64,000 nt of DNA, from positions 30,524,438-30,588,437 of the forward strand of contig CM022670.1 in NCBI GenBank assembly GCA_012295275.1. Reading direction: 5' to 3'. A program made the position numbers and the translations under genes. Shown in pieces: positions 1 to 12,908 of this stretch (its first letter is position 1; each line of letters starts with the position of its first letter). This stretch comes from Chrysomallon squamiferum. Taxonomy: Eukaryota > Mollusca > Gastropoda > Neomphalida > Peltospiridae. Below the pieces are notes generated by a model. That model ran no database searches. It was not told the DNA's origin and saw only the letters and a program-made list of their open reading frames with translations.

Positions 1-309
1 ATTCAGGTATTTGTTCTTCATAACTTATAGATTTAGATCAGTGTTATAACAGTTTTCTGTTAGGAAAATAATATCTAAAATCTAAATACTAAAGTTGTAA
101 ACTGCAAAACATTTAATTTACTCCATGCTTCTGTTAAGAAAATCAAATTAAAAAATTTAACAATTTAACTGCTTTGGATAAAAAAATAATGATTTTTTTT
201 TTGAGTAATAGAAAACAACACTACCACCACTAAAATGGAACCAATATAATTAAAATCTAATCAAATATATATCCAAATCTAACAATGAAGCAATAATATC
301 CAAACAAAC

Positions 310-3300
310 CTGATGCTCATAAGGACAATAGGACTGAAACAATTCTGACACGGTCTTTGTTCTTTTTTTCACCTTTGGAAAAAGAAAAAATATATTTATT
401 CATTTTACATTATCTCATAAATACCCATATTTAATTAAAATAATAGCATCAATTTCCACCAATTTTTTATAAATACAAACATTTTCTTTCTTCGGCAACA
501 ACAACTACAGTAATCTTGGTATTCTTTATCGTGATGTGAAGACAAATTAAAAAAAAAAAAAAAAAAGAACTCACCTCTTGTGGATGGACTCGACGCATTT
601 TAGCAGCAGGTGTTCCAGGTCTTGGGAAGAACTGATTTATGAACAAACTTGCAAATTTGTACTTTTTCACCAGAGCCATTGTTTCTTGGAAATCCTATAA
701 AAACAATTAAAATTTAATTATAATACTGTTTTGACATTTTAGTGACAAAACAATTTAGTAAATAATTAATTAAATTCAGATTTGATACATGCATTCTAGT
801 AGTAGACAAAATAAAGAAATATCACTTCGAAGATACCAAAATTTGAAATTTCCCAACATGACTCTTGATCATCATTTCACATAAAGACAAAATGTTAACA
901 CACTGTATTAACGTAACAGATTTGAGAAGTGCTTGGTAGTTTCTACATCAGTTAATACAAAAAAACATTGTGAATGGCATTCTTATTGACAAGTTAATTT
1001 TTCAGAAAAATCTTACTTCAGTAGGCCTACCCTTCTGGTTTTCATGTGTTCAGTTGTAAACTCAAGAATATCTTATAAAAACATCAAAAGGGGCATGTCT
1101 TATTTGTGGTAAATACCACATCTTCAGTATTTACTTACATCTTCAGTTTCTGTTGGAAAACCACAAATAAGATCAGTAGCTATGTTAACTCCTGGAACTC
1201 TAAATTGAGAACAATGAAAGAAATTAATTCACTTTTTTTAACTTTGATCATCCAATTACCATTAGTAAAATGAAATGACATCTTAACGTCTTTAATGTTA
1301 ATTATAAAAAAAATATCTGAAACATTTTAGCAGTCACTGTGTCCAAATAAGTATCTATGTATCTTTGAATTCATGTGATGTACCTAAACATGGAAATCTC
1401 TCACGTATCAGTTTCTGAAAAAGCTTAAATAGAATATAAAACAAAGAATATTTCCACTCCTGCCATTATGCTAAGTAACCCAAGCATCAGAATAAACTTT
1501 ATTTATTATAATTATCGAGTACTATTTTGTGTGTTGTTTTTAGACATACTTCTCTCTAAGGAAATCTACAACATATTTGAAGTCAGCTATACAGTATTCC
1601 CGCTTCATGTCCATAAGAACACTGTCAGAACCAGACTGCACAGGAACATGCAAGAAGGAATAGACCCTAGGGTGATTCAGGATCTTTGCCATTTCCTGAA
1701 AACCAAGTATAAAAAAAACATAAGTATTTAAGATTTAAACATAATTATACATAGTTATATAAGTTATTAATTATCTTTAAACACAATTTTATTTATTTTA
1801 ACCAAACATTCATTGATATTAAAACAATATCAGTATTTTCAACTAATAATTCATTTTATTTGAATAATGAAATATATTAGCCATTTAAGAAAATATTTAA
1901 AAGACAGTTTTAAAATATAAACCTTTATATTTTGAGCAAAAACTATTAGAATATTAAAAATGTGGAACAGTTATATGAACTGTACCTCGAGGTGTTCTAG
2001 TATGTATGGTGGATTTGTCATTCCAAGTCTCATTCGAGCACCTTCTGGAATCACTTCCACTATCTTCCAGAGTAACTCTGGTAAAGTCTCGCCAATATCA
2101 TGACCATAGGCTCCAAGATCCTCTGATGTCAGCCAGATTTCAATAATACCTTCTGTAAATAAACAACACAGAAACATGTGCCTATATCATACAATGTATT
2201 TTATTTATTTAGCATAAACCTAAAGTCTTATGAAAACAACAAAATGCCACATAAATTCTACATGAAACACAACTTGTTAATACATAATTTTGGAAAACAA
2301 TGACCCATTCTGACAGTATTCTGTCATGTCAGACATAGTGTAAATAAAAATATGAAATAAAATAAATAGAATAAATAAACTAAATAAAATAAATAATCTT
2401 GACAGAAACAGGAAAACATATATCATACCAGTAATTCAGTTTGGATGGTAAAATGTATTTTATTTATTTGTTCAAGTCATAACAACAATCAGTAATATAA
2501 TAAATGCTAGTAACTGAATGATTACCCTCAAATGACTGTTTGGCTCTTGCAACTATTTCATCTGGATGGTAGCTGCCAAGTTCTCCTCTAGCATGTTTTG
2601 TTTTACAATATGTACATTGATTTAAACACCTGAAATACATATCTACAAAAATAATTCACAATTTGTTTCAATAAATAAACAAACAAATAAATAATAATAA
2701 TAACAACAACAACAACAACTAAACCATAAGTTAATACATTTGAAGCATATAATTATTATCCTTATTCTTATGTTAAATGGATTCAGATCTATTTTTGATT
2801 TGAAACATAAATTACTAAATTATTCTTAAAATGAAAAAAGAATTTAAAACAATCATTTGAAAAATGGATTATAATTATTATATGTTTAAAATATAAATTA
2901 CTGCTATTTTGTTAAAATATAAAAGAGAATTCAAAACAGTTAATATTCTTAAAACGAAAAAGCAGAATACTATTACCACTGATATTTTAACACACTACTG
3001 AAAACAATGGTTTTACCCAGTGTTAATGGCTATGATCTCAATGAGTGGATTCTTGCGAATCTTTGGAAGGTTCAAAGCAGCTCCACCAGACTTTTTCCCT
3101 TTCACTTTCTTCTGTCCAAACAGTCTGACTGTGTGACCTTTCAAAGTCTCTTCCACAACCTCCACAACTCTATCAATCTGCTGTACACCGATGATGCTAA
3201 GATCCTGTCAAAACATTTACACAGAAATATTTAAATTATTCAATACTTTTCTATATTCAACAGAAAAAAGAAAATGTTATATTTCCAAAATCTTACAAAT

Positions 3301-4302
3301 ACTCAAACATCCTGTATTGATTGATATAAAGGAACAAATAGTAAAAACAACTATTATTACTGGTGTTTGTCTATAGTAAAATAAAGTGTAAACATTTATA
3401 ATACTCAATTTTCATAGATGGAAACAAACAAAGAGATTTACTATCAAACATTAAGTTTTGAAACTATCCCTGATTTCAGTAAATATATTTCAACAATTTA
3501 TTTTCAAAGGCAATATGTTGTTCCAAAAGTATTAATAAATGGCATCTAACGTGAATTATCGTTTGTTTTCATTAACTGGCTTATCCCATTATTTCTCATA
3601 TTCTGTAAATGAAGTTTAAACATTTAGAAATTTGACTAATGAAGTTTTATCAGCCAATAACGTTTCTATCTAAACTAACGAAGAACAACAGAGTAAAAAA
3701 ATATGGATTTTAAGAGATGCTAAGCACCAAAAAAAAAAAACATTTGGCAGGAAAAAAACAAATGGGATAAACTGGTTTGTGAAAACAATGGCAGTATATT
3801 AAATGTGTGTCATAAATAAGAAATACCTTTAAGTAATCTGATCTGGGTTGTCCTTGAGGCACACAGCCTGCAAGAACAACAGGTGTACCCGATTTGTTGG
3901 CAGCACTGATTTCATTTCTGAAATGATCCTCTGCTGGGTTTTTAACTGTACAACTGTTCAGTAACCATATATCAGCTTTCCGTTTGTCTTCTACATACAA
4001 AATATAACAATAATTTCATCAGTAAACTGATAAATAATGTTGTAGTATCAGTATGGAAATCTTTTTTACTGGAATTAATGTAATAATTTATGTTCAGATA
4101 ATAATGCAAGATATTCGAGGTTTACTAATTAACTTTTTTGTTGTTATAATTTAAAATTTAATTTACAGAATTTTCTTTTTTAAATCTTAAAATACATGTA
4201 TTTTAAAAGCATACTTCTAACCTAGGCCTTACAATGTGGTAAAAAGGTTTTAAGATAAAAATTTGTCTTAACAGAAGAAACACTTATTTTTTTATAATAA
4301 TA

Positions 4303-4353
<51 letters not shown>

Positions 4354-4881
4354 CAGTAAAGTAAAATAAAATACAATGTTTAAACTTTGAAGCAATAGGA
4401 GTTGGAACAAAACAGAAATAGTAAACAGGACAAATTTACCTGTTATTTTGTAGCCATAAGCTGCCAACTGACCAGCCATATACTCACTGTCAGAGTTATT
4501 ATGAGAACAGCCCCATGTTTTTATAAATACTGACTGAGTTCCTGAAAGAATAAAAAGTGGCAATGTTATTAACAAAAACATGAACATGAGTTATGTAACA
4601 TATAAAAACATAAAGCAATAATTAATATAAAAATTGTATAAAAACTATAGATTTAAATGATAATAATAAAATTTAACAATAAATATATATATATATATGT
4701 AATGATCCAAAGAATTTAAAAATAAATTATAATTCTTTAATATGACCATGAATCTGATTTTTATTTTCACATTACCGTATAAAGATATATTATTATTAGT
4801 TCTAATTTATAATTATTATTTTAAATAATTATTACTATTTATTATTTTATTTATTTATTAAATTTTTATTATTATTATTAT

Positions 4882-4976
<95 letters not shown>

Positions 4977-5201
4977 ATATGTGAAAGCACTGAAACAAAT
5001 TAAATGGTTAAATAACGTACCTGGAATATTGCTTTCAGCCTGTACTTTCTCCTCTTCTTCCACAATTTTAATCTTCTGAATCTTTGATTTCTTTACTCTT
5101 GGCAAAACATATTTTTTAGCTTCTGATCTATCTTGAATTGTGATATCGTTAATGGTCACAATGTCTTCTATATCATCTACATCTGCCACTAGTGCTGGCA
5201 T
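310..5201 (-). CDS. CDKAL1: CDKAL1, threonylcarbamoyladenosine tRNA methylthiotransferase (exons 1-10, 3' end off window)
   Basis: This radical-SAM enzyme adds a methylthio group to t6A37 of tRNA-Lys(UUU), giving ms2t6A37, which supports accurate lysine decoding; vertebrate CDKAL1 is anchored to the ER by its C-terminus. Ten coding exons with GT/AG borders were read on the minus strand: 5201-5021, 4541-4440, 3990-3827, 3204-3017, 2629-2526, 2152-1986, 1695-1550, 1199-1139, 694-575, 372-310. They join in frame to 1296 nt, 432 codons. The N-terminal MTTase domain shows its cysteines in [19 protein letters not shown] and LAGCVPQ. The radical-SAM CxxxCxxC motif is [16 protein letters not shown], and [20 protein letters not shown] and [16 protein letters not shown] follow. 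The start at 5201 begins [15 protein letters not shown], like family N-termini. The TRAM domain and C-terminal membrane anchor must lie left of position 1. No frameshift or lost catalytic residue is seen. Confidence 0.96.
4300..4350. repeat. (TAA)n microsatellite in CDKAL1 intron 2
   Basis: An almost pure AAT/TAA triplet run lies within the intron after exon 2. It explains the leucine-rich open frame seen there on the minus strand. Confidence 0.9.
4883..4977. repeat. (TAG)n microsatellite in CDKAL1 intron 1
   Basis: About 95 bases of TAG triplets follow a short ATT run, starting roughly 45 bases inside the intron after exon 1 of CDKAL1. On the coding strand it reads as CTA repeats, which also lie close to the splice donor at 5020. 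The long open frame of tyrosines across it is an artefact of the repeat. Confidence 0.95.
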
Positions 5202-5890
5202 AATGAATGGTATAAATTATTCTGTTAACTATACGACAAATATTTTTAAATTAACTTGTAAAATCTAAAACTGTAACAAAACATTATGATTATTCGCGTG
5301 TGATATATAGTCTTTCTAAATTATATTCTCCTCTATTAAAAGTTGAAAAGACAATTCAGGGAACGATAATCGAGGTTAAGAACTAAATGTAACCTAAAGA
5401 TTAAAAACCACCATTAAGGGGAGGTAATAACAAAAAAGCACGATTAGGCGTAATTGTTGTTTTGTGATATCTTCGTATAATTTTAACATCGACAATTGAT
5501 TAATCAAAATTACAGCACTAATTATGATAATTTTATATCTGGCCTTTAAATGGAGCTAGCTTGTGAGGGTAGAAGAAATGCAATTGTACTTACATATGCA
5601 GGGCTGGCGCCAGACTATCAGGTTAGATTCTTATTTTAGTGGCATAGACTGGTAGTCTTCGAGCCATGGCTAAAAGTTCACAGCATAGATCCTCAGCATC
5701 AATATCTTTGTTTCGATTATGTATCAAAGATTTATTCAAAATTCTTGCACCTATGATGATGCAGTAGATTTAGCCTTTTTATTGTATATATTATACAGAA
5801 AGCCAAAGAGTGAATTATAATGTATTAGCCTAGGAATCACTCATCAATAGGTAGTATAACCATGTCTAAAACTGCATAGTAAAAACTTAC
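5202..5890. other. CDKAL1 5' flank, probable promoter region
   Basis: The DNA upstream of the CDKAL1 start codon is AT-rich and has no open frame. No convincing TATA box, initiator or CpG island was seen, so the transcription start is not placed. An exon-like block on the same strand begins at its far end, so part of this stretch could be intron of a neighbouring or longer transcript. Confidence 0.35.
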
Positions 5891-6067
5891 TTTAAATTTC
5901 TGTTTTGGATCTTGTGGTGCCTCTTCTTGGGCCTCATATTCAAACTGCCGTTTCTTTTTCCTGATTCTACTTCGATCTGTTTCAGAGTCTGATACCATCT
6001 CTAGTTCATTTGCAGTTTCACTAGCGTATGTCAAACCATTTTTGAAATCCCTCTTCAGACCCGTAGT
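5891..6067 (-). CDS. Unassigned internal exon (59 codons, spliced at both ends)
   Basis: The block runs from a TTGTAG acceptor to an AAA/GTAAGT donor and is 177 nt, so it is phase 0 at both ends. It encodes TTGLKRDFKNGLTYASE at its start, then an acidic stretch (ELEMVSDSETD), a basic run (RSRIRKKKRQF) and a charged tail ending DPKQKFK. The composition looks protein-coding and not repeat-like, but I do not recognise the family. It lies about 690 bases upstream of the CDKAL1 start codon on the same strand. It could be an exon of an upstream gene, part of an alternative CDKAL1-linked transcript, or a displaced exon: GLKRDFKNGL resembles a short stretch near the CDKAL1 C-terminus. No partner exon was found. 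Confidence 0.5.
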
Positions 6068-6264
6068 CTACAAGATATTTGTTAGTTGTCTGCAACTGTC
6101 ATGTAGCTGCTTCAGAGTGTCATATATATATATTATATCACCTAGATGAGTTTATGCCAAGGATCCTATCCCGTAATTTCCTTTAGTGGAACAAATCTCA
6201 GGAAATGTTCTCGTGTGATGACTACAGGCTCAGGTATCCCGTTATCTCATTTGCTGAATATGAC

Positions 6265-7125
6265 TGTCACGGGGCTCACACCTTTAAACATCTTGGATGT
6301 TTTATTAAGGCTCAGTCTAGGGTAACAAGGTGCTTTAATGGCCACCAAACAAAGAATATAAACGCTAAATTGACAGCAATCTATATAAATCAATAAATCA
6401 ATATCTATCCACTAGAGAAATAAACACAACGCAAGTTAAGGTTCACGTTAATTATTTAATTATGATATACAGGTGAATTGATAATAATACATTATACAAT
6501 CATAAAACAAACGTTTAAGCAATTTTGGTTAACGATACAAGAAAGGTTATACGGGGAACCAAGACAAAATAAGAATCTGCGCGGAGGACAGATTATTAAA
6601 GCATTAAAATTTAAGGTATAATAAATGTTATTGACACATGCTAATTGCACATTACACCCTTTCAAAATAAGAATAGACAATTGCTTACCATACTCATCCG
6701 TAGAGACAATGTCATTCAAAAACATTGGTTTCCCCGCCTGTCTGAACTCTAGTCTTGACCGTTTCCTTCGCTCTCCCTTACTTAATTACCTGAAACCTGA
6801 AAAAAGTTAACGTTCTAATAGAGCAAGCTGTTGTGAAGCACGTCTACGACGGGCACGCTTTCTGACAGGTCAGCGGGCGTGTCCCTCGCAGAATTACTCA
6901 ATTACCAAATGCCAGCCTTTTTATAACAACGCCATGGAGTTGAAAAATTAGCTGAAAAAATAAAAGAGCGGATGTGATTTGAAATAACTATTAAAGTAGC
7001 GCAATCCGAATTCCATCGCTTAAAAACAAAAGAAACGGATCTGATTGAAGTAACAAATTTGGTTACGCAAGAAGCGGATCTGATTGAAGTAACAAATGTG
7101 GTTACGCAATCTGAATTCCGTGACA
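6265..7125. mobile_element. Solo LTR of a Ty3/gypsy-type retrotransposon
   Basis: The 861-bp segment starts TGTCACGG and ends CCGTGACA, an 8-bp terminal inverted repeat of LTR type. It is flanked by ATGAC (6260-6264) and GTGAC (7126-7130), a 5-bp target duplication with one mismatch. No internal retroelement coding adjoins it, so it is read as a solo LTR left by recombination. Its left part (from 6300) and right end match 33190-33638, next to the degraded gypsy element of the 33-36 kb region. Open frames inside it (for example 6205-6396 and 6625-6810) are not genes. Confidence 0.78.
7033..7110. repeat. Tandem 39-bp duplication inside the solo LTR
   Basis: The unit GATCTGATTGAAGTAACAAA followed by GGTTACGCAA occurs twice, about 39 bp apart. 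A more diverged third copy lies just before it near 6972-7010. The related LTR at 33.2-33.6 kb also carries two diverged units, so the duplication belongs to the LTR family. Confidence 0.75.
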
Positions 7126-7130
7126 GTGAC

Positions 7131-8380
7131 TTACATCAGGTGTGCAAGATAGAATTATGGAATAATATTTAGAATAATATTTAAACGAGTTAAAATTTGC
7201 TTTTTCATAGTATTGGTTAGAAGCTGTATAAGCTTATTTTGGATTTCGTTTCCAAGATAGTGAACCATTGTTTCGTGATTCTTAACTCTGCTCAAAAGTT
7301 CATTCATGATAGGTTAAAAAGACAGGCTAGGTAGTCTACAAACATCAAAACATGTCCGTTATCAGATCAACACAATCTTTCATTTCTACCACGGAATGTC
7401 AAGTTTTGCATGCCAAAAACTCGTACCAAAGCAATTAGGCGTTGCAAATTTTTTGCCAGTAATGTTCCTCTTGCCTGACTTTCTGTTGGTCGATATCATT
7501 GTCACGGGGCGCAGGGCTTAAGAGGTGCTAACTTTCAAGTCTAACGACAATATTAAAATATGGCTCGTTTCTTGTCTAGGGTTTGCGCCTTAGGTGGACC
7601 CGCTGACTGTGTAATTAAGAAACTGTGACGACTGAATATAAAGATACATACATTTGCATATACTATAGATATAAACTATATATAATATTCTTTTAATTTT
7701 CCCTAACAGGTTTTTTTAGAAATAAATATATAACTCAAACTCTCTATGGAGCATATACAGGTTACATCAAATTGATCAACAAATCAAACAGAGCATACAG
7801 AAACAGGATAACCATTTTCCCTGCTTAAACAAAGATAACGCAAAATATAGTTACCGACATAACTGTCTAATAATGGCCGCTAACTCTTCAGTCCAATGCC
7901 GTGTCTTCTCTTTGTTTTGTGTGGTCTCTGTGATCTCTCTCAGTAATTGGATTACTGTTAACTAACATTAGATATTTAATTAGTACATATTGTTAGGAAT
8001 ATTTGTAGAAATGAATGGTTAACATATTTACTTACTTTAATGATGCATACAGGTTAATTACGAGATGTTAACTCGTTAAAGTAAACTATATATTATAGAT
8101 AAATAGTTAATATGTTACCAACATTTTCAAAAACTTTACCTTAAAAGTACAACAATATAAAATACTATAATAAGTAAAAAAAATAGCTACCAGCGAATTA
8201 TACAAATATTTATAATCTAAATTACGATACGTGGCTTAGTAAATAAGTTATAGAAACACAGAAAACAGTATATCTAAATATCGCCGAGAGAACTTTCCAC
8301 AGCTTGAACGAGGCCTTATTAGGGTATGGTTAAGGGCCCTACTACCTAAGATAAAAACATGGTTTACCGTCATAGGGACT
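7131..8380. other. Intergenic stretch without recognised genes
   Basis: AT-rich DNA with no open frame that resembles a protein. A TGTCACGGGGCG string at about 7500 recalls the solo LTR start but could not be extended. Nothing else was identified. Confidence 0.5.
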
Positions 8381-8389
8381 TTACAGCTC

Positions 8390-8665
8390 TCTCAATTTTC
8401 TTGCTGTCCTCTTCATTCTCCTCTACACGACTTCCAGAAATATCTTCGGTTTGAGCAACTTCAGTTCTAGATCACGTGTAGTAGGTTCACAACATTCAAT
8501 GCCCCCAGTGCTAATTTCAGCAAGAACACACTCATCGTGTTCTTGTTTTGTTTTCTCTGGACGAGGGTATTTCAGGAAGAAAACCTATTGGCTTGCTAGC
8601 CCCTTAATTTGTTCTGCTTTTCGTTTGTGGTACTGGGCTTCAGAGGGTTTTTCTTTTTTTCCGCC
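8390..8665 (-). pseudogene. Possible transposase N-terminal fragment (hAT/ZMYM-like), broken
   Basis: On the minus strand short frames read KRKAEQIKGLASQ, then FLKYPRPEKTKQEHDE and ECCEPTTRDLELKLLKP, separated by stops. The KRKAE start and the low-complexity acidic linker recall the N-terminal region of zinc-finger MYM/hAT-like transposase proteins common in mollusc genomes. The match rests on pattern only. The plus-strand open frame over the same bases looks like a shadow. It lies immediately before the Tigger-like element. Confidence 0.28.
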
Positions 8666-8682
8666 ATGGCACGCCAATATAC

Positions 8683-8717
<35 letters not shown>
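8683..8717. repeat. (AT)n(AC)n microsatellite
   Basis: An AT run passes into an AC run that abuts the left end of the Tigger-like element. Confidence 0.9.
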
Positions 8718-9013
8718 TGTGCCGGACCAATTATCCGGCGTCCTTACATCCGGAAAGACCAGAAAGGTTTTTCCCGACGCTATTTTCATAGTTCGCGCGC
8801 GCGGGTGTTGTCCTCTCCAGACTGGAACTAGTCTTTCAAGCCGCGTGGTATCCATTCACTCGCCGCATTGTTTACATGTCGAATCGCCACAGTTTTTAAT
8901 TTTAAAATGTTTATGCCTAATTATTATACGTATTTAGATGCCTTGGTACAAGAAAACTTGAAAATCCAGAAATCCGGAATGCCTCAGGCTCCGGATAACT
9001 GGTCCAGTACCTG
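8716..9013. mobile_element. Tigger/pogo-like MITE
   Basis: The ends form terminal inverted repeats: CATGTGCCGGACCAATTATC on the left, and CAGGTACTGGACCAGTTATC on the right when read in reverse, each followed by CCGG and a second ATTCCGG/CATCCGG block. The right end is followed by TA, the target of Tc1/mariner and pogo elements; the left end borders an (AC)n tract that has obscured the other TA. The element is 298 bp with a GC-rich middle (8765-8880) and no transposase, so it is non-autonomous. Confidence 0.7.
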
Positions 9014-9175
9014 TATACATATATATTTATTTACTTTTGATAGTATAAATATAATGCGCTTTTTGATATTAATACAAATAGGCTGATATTTCTCATTAAA
9101 CAAATATTGATTCATTAATTTTCACATTCAAACTGAGTAACAAACGTTTCTCCTCTCTCTCTCATACATCTTCAT

Positions 9176-9243
9176 TCACACACTCACACAGACAAACACA
9201 CAGACTGACATACATACACTCACACAGACAAACACACAGACTG

Positions 9244-9292
<49 letters not shown>
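9176..9292. repeat. 34-38-bp duplication followed by (AC)n
   Basis: The string CACTCACACAGACAAACACA with CAGACTGACATAC occurs twice in tandem (about 9178-9213 and 9214-9250), then passes into about 40 bases of (AC)n. Confidence 0.85.
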
Positions 9293-9293
<1 letters not shown>

Positions 9294-9299
9294 ACATAA

Positions 9300-10571
9300 A
9301 CATGAACTGCTCATTAAACGATAAATGCTGGTCATCAACATTAGATATAATTTAATCCTTCAAATTAGTGCGAAGACGACAAAGAAAAGCCTTGTTTATC
9401 ATATTCACAGCATGGACTGAGCGCTTGTCAGACAACCTGATATCTCCTCCACACCCCAAATTTTCTTTAAACAGATTTGTATATTTTTATTGCATGACTT
9501 ATTATCAGTATTTACATTAATAAAATCTCTTAATGATATTTCGATAAGACTTTTGGGGGGTGGAATATCTCCCGTTTATTATTACTCCTAAGAGATATTA
9601 TTTTGCTTTGTAATGTTCTTATATGACAGTGGAAGTTAAGATTATTCGTTCTTTTTCCTGAAAACAACTTCGTTCTTGTCTTTTCATTGATTATTTTATA
9701 TTTTAAAATTATTTGACGTATAATTATATTAAATCTCGGTCCAGAAACATCTTTTAACATCAAAAAAGCCGGGTCAAGATCGCGCCTAGTTTTGCCGGAA
9801 AAATTTGATCTTGTACTTGTGCTACTGGATGAGAATCTCGAGATAATCGTATCATTTCAATAACAAGAAATATTTGTATATCTTTGGATATACATTATTC
9901 ATGAATATGATTCTGTTCAGTAATTTATGTTCTGACCAAACATAATTCAAATTCAAACAGCCTTTGCGAGAGGTAATTTTCATTCATCATCATGCAGATG
10001 TAAAAAAAAAAAAATTTTTGATTGGTTTGTTATTTTGGAGATATATATGGTAAAGAGGACTAATCTAGATGGTCGAGAGGAGAACTCACCATCCTTGTAA
10101 TTTGATAGCTAGGTTTCATTTTATTCAAAAATTTTGCAAATTATTTCAAAAAGATAAAGATCTTGTTTATTGCTTTATTTGTGTTCTAATGTTTTAATTA
10201 TCAGTCATATTATTTAATCGAAAGATTTATAACATATATGGCCACGATATATTTTCATGCTATAGATGCTACTTCAATGAGTAGCAATATAAATTGAAAT
10301 TTTGTTGAAAAAAAACAACAACAAAAAAACAAACAAAAGAAACAAAAAGACAGTGAGAAAAAAAAATAAATAAAAATGAAAAATATAAAATTTAAATAAT
10401 AATAGTCATAATCACGAAAAATATAAATGAAGAAGAAAACAGAAAAACAATTAAATATTAAAATTGTGAAATTTAAACAAAAAAGAATATACATTTATTT
10501 AAAATTGTACATTCCACATCAGCATCAAATGTCTTCCTGGTTTTGCAAGAAAACCAATAGATTATATTAAA

Positions 10572-10616
<45 letters not shown>

Positions 10617-11300
10617 GTATTACTTTTCTTATATGACTTACATGACATTTATCCATTTTGCGTGTTTAATGGCATCATTCCGCGTTGTTTTACTGAGATA
10701 CTTGAATTATCGCAAATAGAAGATTATAAACTCATTGATATGTACTGAGTTGTTGCTTATTTCATTTTTTACGTCAGGACACCGGAAAATAATTAATATT
10801 TAAACTCCCTCGTTTATTATATTTGACATCATCGGCGGATCTGATACTCGTATATTTACGTGAATCAGATAGGAAGATTCTAAAAGAAGTCTGGTTTGTC
10901 ACATAGAACTTCATACATCACAGCTTTGAATGGTTTCATCTAATCTAGCTTTCTATGGTATCACCGAATTTCGTTTTGGGGGATCTGGATTACTTTTTCA
11001 ACTATTTATTTTTCTCATTTTCGTACTGAGACTGATTGTGTTTTATTTATTTGTATTGTCTAACACCCATAACAAAATGGTATTAATTGTTAAATGTGTG
11101 AGAAATACTACTAACACTGTTTTTATGTTTTCAAATTATGACAATAACAATTTTGAACTTGCAGTTGTGTCGGTAGGTAAAGAAAACTTTTGTGTAAAGT
11201 GTACTGTAGTAAATTATGTAATTAAGTACAGAGACAATGTATATTAACCGTGCACATGTGTATGCGTTTGTATGGGGGAAAAGGGGGGAGAGAGAGATAG

Positions 11301-11362
<62 letters not shown>

Positions 11363-12662
11363 AACTGGAAAACATTGAGATAGATAGAGAAAGTATATAA
11401 GCATTTTAGATATGATATATTTTCCGTTCATAAATACTCCAAAGGGATATTATTTTTGTTATTATTTTTATTATAATGTAAGAAAACTGCCTGTGTGTAC
11501 TTTTGTCTACCGTTAATAACGATGTGCGATATCACATACTATAATAAGTTTAAATCAATCCAATAAATTTCCGATAATAATTATTTAACAATATTATATA
11601 TTTTAACGTTTAAAAACAAACCTGTCAGTTAAACTACAAGCAATCAAAATGATCTTCATGTTGAAACATAACTGATATTTATATCCTAACGTTAAGGGTT
11701 TTCACATATTTTTCAGTTTTGAATCATTCTCTTATCTATCCCAAGAGAAATATACGTCTAAATAAAGAGTGCTTTTCTTTTTACGCCTTCTTTAAATAAA
11801 TACTATTTCAAACAAACAAACAAACAAACAAATAAATAAATAAGAACACAGAATTAGTGTGAGAAAAAAAAAGAAAAAATGAAAGAAAGAAAAAGAAGAA
11901 AAGAAAAACCGACAGGGTTACGTTTTTATTGTTTCACGTATATGTTCTTGTGTATGTTTGTATAATATATGTAACACACAAACATATATATATACACATA
12001 CATATATCCAGAAATAAATCTTCATTTACTGACTATTGGAATACATTTTATTTATTAAACAAATGTATTAAAGAACATTAAGCAAACAAATATCTTTATG
12101 GCATTTCCTTTCAGATAATCTACATTCACCTGCTGTAACTATCAATTGACGACCTTGCTGAACTACATTCGTCACACGAATAGAGCGACAGACGAGTCGA
12201 TATAAATAAAAGATACGCACCGCAGTACTCAGCGTAATGTCAATCCACATAAAATAGTCCTGGGCGTCGATCGCAGTAGATAACCCCCTGCACCAAAACA
12301 AAAAAATCATTTATTTGTAAAACAAAATATCCGTTTCGTCTGCCACGGGCCATTTTATCTTGATAACCTGTGTGTTATCTAGGAAAAGCAAGTTTGAAAT
12401 GTACATGGCAACAGATAAAGTCTGGGTGGGTCATGTCGTCTTTTGGAATATATTGACAGGAAACCGAGATTTCAATTACGTTGTGTTTTTTAACACTTGT
12501 CAGTGAACATATCGTGTAGATATAAACAGTTGATAACTGACGAAAACAAACAGTTCATATCTCGCTTTGACGTAAGTTATCCCCACTAAAACACAGCCCT
12601 TCTGCCTCCTCTCCTCTTCTTTTTTCTTATGGTTAATAATGTTATGCTTGTACAAAAAACTC

Positions 12663-12753
<91 letters not shown>

Positions 12754-12859
12754 ATTATCAGATCAAAATAATAAATATTAAAAATAAAAATGAAAAACAG
12801 ATTAATAATACAGAAAGATAATGAATTATATGTTATTTAAAAATTATGGTTAAATTTCC

Positions 12860-12908
<49 letters not shown>

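Noticed and set aside
5837-6034. 65-residue open frame beginning at TTG
   Set aside because: The start is not an ATG and the end runs past a good GTAAGT donor; the same bases are better explained as the internal exon 5891-6067.
7498-7640. Second TGTCACGGGGCG start resembling the solo LTR
   Set aside because: Similarity does not extend past about 13 bases and no matching end or target duplication was found.
12068-12310. 80-codon minus-strand frame
   Set aside because: No conserved motif or splice partner was recognised; length is within chance for this much DNA.
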